DNA of 12,297 bases from Gammaproteobacteria bacterium (lineage in GTDB: Bacteria; Pseudomonadota; Gammaproteobacteria; SZUA-229). Below the pieces are notes generated by a model that did not search any database, was not told the DNA's origin, and worked only from the letters and a program-made list of their open reading frames with translations. The DNA lies in assembly GCA_029880105.1 (NCBI GenBank), contig JAOUPA010000046.1, forward strand, positions 1-12,297, written 5' to 3'. The translations under genes were made by a program, and so were the position numbers. Positions 8,630 to 12,297 of this stretch are shown one piece after another (position 1 is the first letter of the stretch; each line of letters starts with the position of its first letter).

Positions 8630-9165
8630 AATTCCTCGTTGTTTCTGTTTGTTTTGGGTGTTTGTGTCAGACTTATTGGCCCAATTCTGGCAAGTAATTC
8701 AGTATCGTGATTACCAGAAAAATGCCTGTCACGATCAAACATGGTTGATTTTTTAATTTTTGTGTTTAGCTTATTTGCGAGACTCTCAAATAAGTTCCAC
8801 GACGCAATATTAGATTTTGTGATTGTTGTTTCAATGTAACTTAATTTGCTGCAGGATGGGCGAGATAGAATTTCTTTTATCATGCGAGAGGCAAGGCCGT
8901 GTCCTCTAGCGCTTTCATCAACGGCCACCTGCCAGATAAAGAGTGTGTCAGGCCTATCGGGTATTATGTAACCAGATATAAATCCAACGATATTGTGATT
9001 GTGTATTGCAGCTATTGAAGTGCTACTAAAATGCGTGCACTGCAATAAATTGCAATACATTGAATTAGTATCGAGTGGGGGGCATGCCTTGATCAGGCTG
9101 GAAACATCGACGCCATCAGTTGCTAAAGGGCGTCGAAATTCCATTTGTTTTTGAGAAATACTCAT
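8626..9165 (-). CDS. ectA: L-2,4-diaminobutyric acid acetyltransferase EctA
   Basis: A GNAT-fold acetyltransferase (179 aa from the chosen start) that transfers acetyl from acetyl-CoA to the gamma-amino group of diaminobutyrate. EctA signatures: the FRRP start region, the substrate motif CPPLDTNSMYCNLLQC (28-43), GFISGYIIPDRPDTLFIWQVAVD, and the CoA pyrophosphate loop ARGHGLA (86-92). The reading frame also allows a TTG start at 9180, but that codon overlaps the -10 box of the likely promoter, so I prefer ATG at 9165; ATG at 9144 (MEFRRP) is the other possibility. None of these has a strong Shine-Dalgarno sequence. The gene is clearly AT-rich (about 33% G+C over 8701-8820, hand-counted), lower than its flanks. 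It opens the ectABC cluster and overlaps ectB by 4 bp. Confidence 0.95.
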   Translation of the reverse strand: MSISQKQMEFRRPLATDGVDVSSLIKACPPLDTNSMYCNLLQCTHFSSTSIAAIHNHNIVGFISGYIIPDRPDTLFIWQVAVDESARGHGLASRMIKEILSRPSCSKLSYIETTITKSNIASWNLFESLANKLNTKIKKSTMFDRDRHFSGNHDTELLARIGPISLTQTPKTNRNNEEL

Positions 9166-9179
9166 ATTTGAGTTCGGCA

Positions 9180-9207
9180 ATTATACACGAAACTCGTTAT
9201 TTTTCAA
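9180..9207 (-). promoter_or_regulatory. Probable sigma70-type promoter of the ectABC operon
   Basis: On the minus strand, TTGAAA (9202-9207) matches the -35 consensus at five of six bases, then a 16-bp spacer, then a perfect TATAAT (9180-9185). Transcription would begin around 9172-9174, leaving a very short leader before ATG 9165. The whole 9166-9333 gap is very AT-rich, as is common upstream of osmotically controlled genes, and holds no other gene or recognisable operator. I cannot exclude additional sigmaS-type or upstream promoters in the same gap. Confidence 0.65.
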
Positions 9208-9333
9208 ATTTGGATTTTATGCTGCTTAAAACACTACAATTATCTTGCGATATAAGCGAAATAAGTAAATATATTTATGTGAAAATAAAACCAGTATTTT
9301 TTATGCGCAATAATTTAATGTTGTGTTATTAAA

Positions 9334-10575
9334 TTAATTGTTGAGGTGTATAACAGGTGCCATCACGAACTCAAGTTGTTCAAAGGCCTGTTGTAATGCG
9401 CTAATCACTTCTTTCTGTGTTTCAGCGCGTGCAAAAATATATCCAGGGTACTGGTTGCCTTCTGGTAGTGGTATTAGTTCATTGCCTTCGCGAATAATTA
9501 TATCGACACTTTCGATGTGTTCGATATTTCTTGCTTCGGACAGGCCCTCAACACGACGCAGTATGCCGCCTTTTTTAATCGGTATCATCATTACGCCGCT
9601 GCAGGATTCTTCTTTTTTTATCTCGTAATCTCTGTTTATCGCCAGGGCGATGGTGAGTTCCTCAATATTAAAGCCTGTGTCACTGTTAAGTGTCTGTCCG
9701 CAGTCGCCACCTATGGTGCGACTGGCAACTTCGAGTATCCAGGGTTTGTTGTCTTTGTTGATACGTAGCTCTGCATGTACAGGTCCAGTTATCAGGCCAT
9801 ATATCTTGCAGGCCTGTTGAACGGTTTGCATTATGCTTTTCTGAATATCATCGTCTAACACCGAAGGGGTTACATATATTGTTTCTTCGAAGTAGGGGCC
9901 AGTAAGTGGTTCGGGCTTGTCGAAAATGGTAATGGTATGTAACTGGCCATTTTTTAGATAACCTTCATAAGCGATTTCGATACCATCAATATAGTCTTCG
10001 ATTAATACATGTGTGCGTTCAAATTCCTCCGTGTTGTGTTGAATGATTTTTTTGATGCGTGCACAGGCATTGATGAATTCCTGCTCATTATTGGCACGAA
10101 TTACACCACGGCTTGCTGACATGTTCAGCGGCTTGATGACGCAGGGCCAGGGCAGACCTACCATCTGTTTCTCTAGCGGCTGGTTTAGATCAAGCAGGCA
10201 GTTAATCGGCACTGGTGCACCACCGAGTGAAAGCTCGCAGCGTGCCAGATCCTTCCGGCTGGAGATTTGTGCGGCCTCGGGTGGATTGTGCGGCAGGCCT
10301 AATGCCGCCGCTGCTCTTGCTGCGAGTTCAACCGTGCTGTCATCGCTCCCCAGTATGCCTGCGAATGGTTTCTTTCTGGCTTCATCGAGAATGGTTGCAA
10401 GTGCTGCCGCTTTATTGTCGAGGTCGACATGCAGGCCGGCGTGCACCTCGGTAATCAGTGAGTGCCTGCCACTGGAGGCGATCAGCACTTCCAGACCCAT
10501 ACGCTGTGCCGCCTTGATATAGGGTACGATGCGGTAGCTATTGGGCTGTGAGATAAGCAGGAAGCGGGGTTTCAT
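9334..10575 (-). CDS. ATP-grasp ligase, L-amino-acid-ligase (LAL)-like
   Basis: A 413-aa cytosolic ATP-grasp enzyme, the fold that joins a carboxylate to an amine (or similar nucleophile) through an acyl-phosphate. Domains: an N-terminal Rossmann-like part (1-100, opening KPRFLLISQP), the ATP-grasp core (about 105-315) with K108, K148 in PCVIKPL, E193 in LIEDYIDG, magnesium ligands E269 (HAELR) and E282 with R286 (ILEVASRTIGG), and a C-terminal domain (about 325-410) like the LAL C-terminal module. The EVASR form, rather than the ENPR-like form of many ATP-grasp enzymes, is common in LAL/BacD relatives. The substrates cannot be read from sequence. The ATG lacks a Shine-Dalgarno sequence. A terminator from the preceding gene lies 34 bp upstream, so it probably has its own promoter, but I see no convincing one. 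It is 168 bp upstream of ectA on the same strand; the ect promoter makes co-transcription unnecessary. Alternatives: a carbamoyl-phosphate-synthase-like or biotin-carboxylase-like ligase. Confidence 0.85.
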   Translation of the reverse strand: MKPRFLLISQPNSYRIVPYIKAAQRMGLEVLIASSGRHSLITEVHAGLHVDLDNKAAALATILDEARKKPFAGILGSDDSTVELAARAAAALGLPHNPPEAAQISSRKDLARCELSLGGAPVPINCLLDLNQPLEKQMVGLPWPCVIKPLNMSASRGVIRANNEQEFINACARIKKIIQHNTEEFERTHVLIEDYIDGIEIAYEGYLKNGQLHTITIFDKPEPLTGPYFEETIYVTPSVLDDDIQKSIMQTVQQACKIYGLITGPVHAELRINKDNKPWILEVASRTIGGDCGQTLNSDTGFNIEELTIALAINRDYEIKKEESCSGVMMIPIKKGGILRRVEGLSEARNIEHIESVDIIIREGNELIPLPEGNQYPGYIFARAETQKEVISALQQAFEQLEFVMAPVIHLNN

Positions 10576-10609
10576 TTAATGATTATCGTTTTTCTGAGTC
10601 TGTAAACAA

Positions 10610-10634
10610 AGATTCCCGCACGTGGCGGGAATCT
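10610..10634 (-). terminator. Probable rho-independent terminator of the HesB/IscA gene
   Basis: A 10-bp perfect stem (AGATTCCCGC pairing with GCGGGAATCT) around a 5-base loop, followed on the minus strand by TTTGTTTAC, a short imperfect T run. It lies 25 bp after the stop of the HesB/IscA gene and 34 bp before the ATP-grasp start, separating the two transcription units. Confidence 0.75.
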
Positions 10635-10659
10635 GTTGGATGTCTTATTGCCTGGGTTT

Positions 10660-11037
10660 TTAACCGCAGCCGCCACCAGATGAACCACAGCCACCACAGC
10701 CGCCTGAGCCGCCGGTCTGGGCAAAGACATTCTTAAAGACAAAGCTGGCACTGGAGCCCTGTGTCTGGTAGTCGATTTCAACGCCTTTAAGATAACCCAT
10801 CGCGACCGAATCAACATAAACTTTCAGGCCATCTCTTTCCCATTCGCAGTCAAATTCTGTGGGTTGATCAACAAAGGTCATGCCATAGGTCATGCCGCTA
10901 CAGCCACCGCCAGAGACAAAAATACGTACGCCATTAACACCGTCTTCTGATTCGGTGATAGCCAGTAGTTGTTTGACGGCCTCAGCTGAAACATTGATTT
11001 CATCGGTGAGCCGTTTATTGAATTGAACGTCAGACAT
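10660..11037 (-). CDS. HesB/IscA/ErpA-type Fe-S assembly protein with Gly/Cys-rich tail
   Basis: A 125-aa A-type Fe-S carrier-like protein, involved in the family in receiving and passing on iron-sulfur clusters in the cytosol. Seen: VSAEAVKQLL (16-25), GVRIFVSGGGCSGMTYGMTF (36-55) containing the conserved C46, DSVAMGYLKGVEIDY (76-90) and SFVFKN (98-103). The usual family ending is Cys-Gly-Cys-Gly; here it is a glycine-rich tail with C114, C117 and C124 (GCGGCGSSGGGCG), so the last cysteines are spaced C-x2-C and there is one extra. Length is somewhat above the 107-115 aa typical of IscA/ErpA. GGAG nine bases or so before the ATG supports the start. No other isc or suf gene is in the window. 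It is followed by its own terminator and preceded by a 170-bp gap (11038-11207) with no clear promoter match. Calling it strictly ErpA or IscA would be a guess. Confidence 0.88.
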   Translation of the reverse strand: MSDVQFNKRLTDEINVSAEAVKQLLAITESEDGVNGVRIFVSGGGCSGMTYGMTFVDQPTEFDCEWERDGLKVYVDSVAMGYLKGVEIDYQTQGSSASFVFKNVFAQTGGSGGCGGCGSSGGGCG

Positions 11038-11207
11038 GTGCTTCTCCGCTAGTGCATGTATGTGAGATTTACCGGAATTCTATCATGATTTTAGCGATTA
11101 TTACGCCATAAAGAAAAAGGATTAAGGCTTAATAAGGACTCATGGAGCTTTATATCTTATTGTTTTTGATAAGTATAAAAATCGCTGAAGATATTGGTTG
11201 TCGAGAT

Positions 11208-12297
11208 TTATAGCTGCTGGCTTAGCTGCTCAAGCGCTTCGCTGGCTGCCATCCATTCATTCTCTATGGCTTCGCACTGTTTATCTATATCGGCCTTTTT
11301 CAGCAGGCAATCCTGCAGTCTCTGTTTGTTGCTGTCAGTATAGATATCTGGGTCGGCGAGCTGCTGTTCCAGTTTGGCCTGCTCGACATGAATCTTATCG
11401 AGTTTGGCTTCGGCCTGTTTTACACGGTTATTCAGAGGTTGTAGTAGTTTGCGCTGTTCGGCCTCCTGTCGCTTTTTCTCCTTTTTAGCTGCGGCATTAT
11501 TGGAACCGTAAGTTTGTTCGTCCGCACTTCCATTCTGTGGCTGGCTGATTGATTTATTGTGATCACTCAGCCACTTTGGATAGTCGTCAATGCTGAGAGA
11601 AAACTCATCAACGTGTTTATCATGCACCATTAATAACTGGTCACAGGTGACGCGCAGCAGGTGACGATCATGTGACACGATGACCATGGCACCGGTGAAG
11701 TCCTGCAAGGCGGTAGCGAGTGCCTGGCGCATTTCAAGGTCGAGGTGATTGGTCGGTTCATCGAGCAACAACAGATTGGGGCGTTGATAGACCAGCATGG
11801 CAAGTACCAGCCGTGATTTTTCACCGCCGGAAAAAGGACCAACAGGTGATAACGCCATATCATTGGAAAAACCAAAGCCACCCAGATGGGTGCGCAGGTC
11901 TGCTTCGCGTGCCTTCGGGTCGATTTGCTGTAAATGTTCGACCGGGGAGTGCTCTGGGTGTAGTTGTTCAAGCTGGTGCTGGGCGAAGTAGCCAATCCTG
12001 GTTTCCTTGCCGAGTTCGCGCTTGCCGCTATGTATGCAAATCGATTTATCCAGTGTTGATCCAGCGAGTAATTTGATCAGGGTGGATTTGCCTGCGCCGT
12101 TGGGGCCGAGCAGGCCAATGCGGTCACCGGGTGTGATAATGAGATCAACGTGGTCGATTATGTGTATGCTTCCATAACCTGCGGAGACCTCTTCCAGTCG
12201 CAGCAGCGTGTTTGGGCGTTTTTCCGGCTCAAGCAGGGAAAAATGAAACGGTGAATCGACGTGTGCCGGGGCGATTTCCTCCATGCGTTCCAGTGCC
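11208..12297 (-). CDS. yheS: YheS-like ABC-F ATPase, C-terminal part (cut by window edge)
   Basis: Partial gene: the frame stays open through the right edge (residues ALER precede the methionine at 12284), so the start and the first ATPase domain lie outside. The visible 360 residues or so align well with the second half of E. coli YheS, including the segment IAPAHVDSPFHFS that follows the inter-domain linker. Numbering from the methionine at 12284: Walker A GPNGAGKST (60-68), signature FSGGEKSRL (151-159), Walker B LLLLDEPTNHLD (171-182) and the switch histidine in VSHDRHLL (H205), so the second ATPase site looks intact. The C-terminus (about 265-358) is a long charged coiled coil, as in YheS and Uup. 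There are no membrane segments; ABC-F proteins act on ribosomes as translation factors rather than as transporters, but the specific role is inferred by homology. No strong terminator follows the stop. Confidence 0.92.
   Translation of the reverse strand, partial: ALERMEEIAPAHVDSPFHFSLLEPEKRPNTLLRLEEVSAGYGSIHIIDHVDLIITPGDRIGLLGPNGAGKSTLIKLLAGSTLDKSICIHSGKRELGKETRIGYFAQHQLEQLHPEHSPVEHLQQIDPKAREADLRTHLGGFGFSNDMALSPVGPFSGGEKSRLVLAMLVYQRPNLLLLDEPTNHLDLEMRQALATALQDFTGAMVIVSHDRHLLRVTCDQLLMVHDKHVDEFSLSIDDYPKWLSDHNKSISQPQNGSADEQTYGSNNAAAKKEKKRQEAEQRKLLQPLNNRVKQAEAKLDKIHVEQAKLEQQLADPDIYTDSNKQRLQDCLLKKADIDKQCEAIENEWMAASEALEQLSQQL

Noticed and set aside
9120..9332. 70-aa plus-strand frame across the ectA promoter region
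   Set aside because: It overlaps the ectA start and promoter on the opposite strand; there is no ribosome binding site or recognisable motif.
9312..9335. Inverted repeat (AATTTAAT, 8-base loop, ATTAAATT) overlapping the stop of the ATP-grasp gene
   Set aside because: The stem is A/T only and no T run follows on the minus strand, so it is weak as a terminator; chance is likely in such AT-rich DNA.
10043..10522. 159-aa open frame on the plus strand
   Set aside because: It is antisense to the well-supported ATP-grasp gene, has no recognisable domain and has the composition of a mirror frame.
10576..10609. Possible promoter TTGTTT...GATAAT ahead of the ATP-grasp gene
   Set aside because: The -35 half is poor and the -10 half lies only five bases from the ATG; too weak to annotate.
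11038..11207. Possible promoter for the HesB/IscA gene (TAGAAT or TAAAAT boxes)
   Set aside because: No -35 match at an acceptable spacing accompanies either box, and no Fe-S regulator site was recognised.

Overview
The window looks like chromosomal DNA from a halotolerant, probably marine, gammaproteobacterium. This rests on family content (YggX, a YheS-type ABC-F ATPase, a PreP-like M16C protease, ectoine biosynthesis) and is not a species identification. No rRNA, tRNA, CRISPR array, insertion sequence or phage gene was recognised. There is no gene-free stretch over 300 bases; the largest gaps are about 170 bp.

Layout. Positions 3-4337 read on the plus strand: a large M16C presequence-protease-like peptidase, an AmrS/PflA-like radical SAM enzyme overlapping it by one base, and yggX (Fe(II) trafficking/oxidative damage protection). 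This block meets the leftward block at a perfect 24-bp palindrome (4360-4383) that looks like a shared bidirectional terminator.

Everything from 4463 to the right edge reads on the minus strand. In transcription order: the C-terminal part of a YheS-like ABC-F ATPase (cut by the window edge), a HesB/IscA-type Fe-S protein with an unusual Gly/Cys tail and its own terminator, an ATP-grasp ligase of the LAL type, then ectA-ectB-ectC, a membrane-anchored TPR protein, and a sodium:solute symporter.

How the genes work together. EctB transaminates aspartate semialdehyde to diaminobutyrate, EctA acetylates it, and EctC cyclises the product to the compatible solute ectoine. A good sigma70-type promoter (TTGAAA, 16 bp, TATAAT) lies just upstream of ectA. 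ectA and ectB overlap by 4 bp; ectB and ectC are 65 bp apart. Only 20 bp after ectC comes a gene for a protein with a signal peptide, one membrane helix and a cytoplasmic TPR domain, then a PutP-like symporter. No ectD, aspartokinase, EctR or TRAP/ABC ectoine uptake genes are present here. The ect-TPR-symporter arrangement is the best candidate for something not well described: an osmolyte synthesis operon with its own membrane TPR protein and a solute importer. The rest is mostly ordinary housekeeping.
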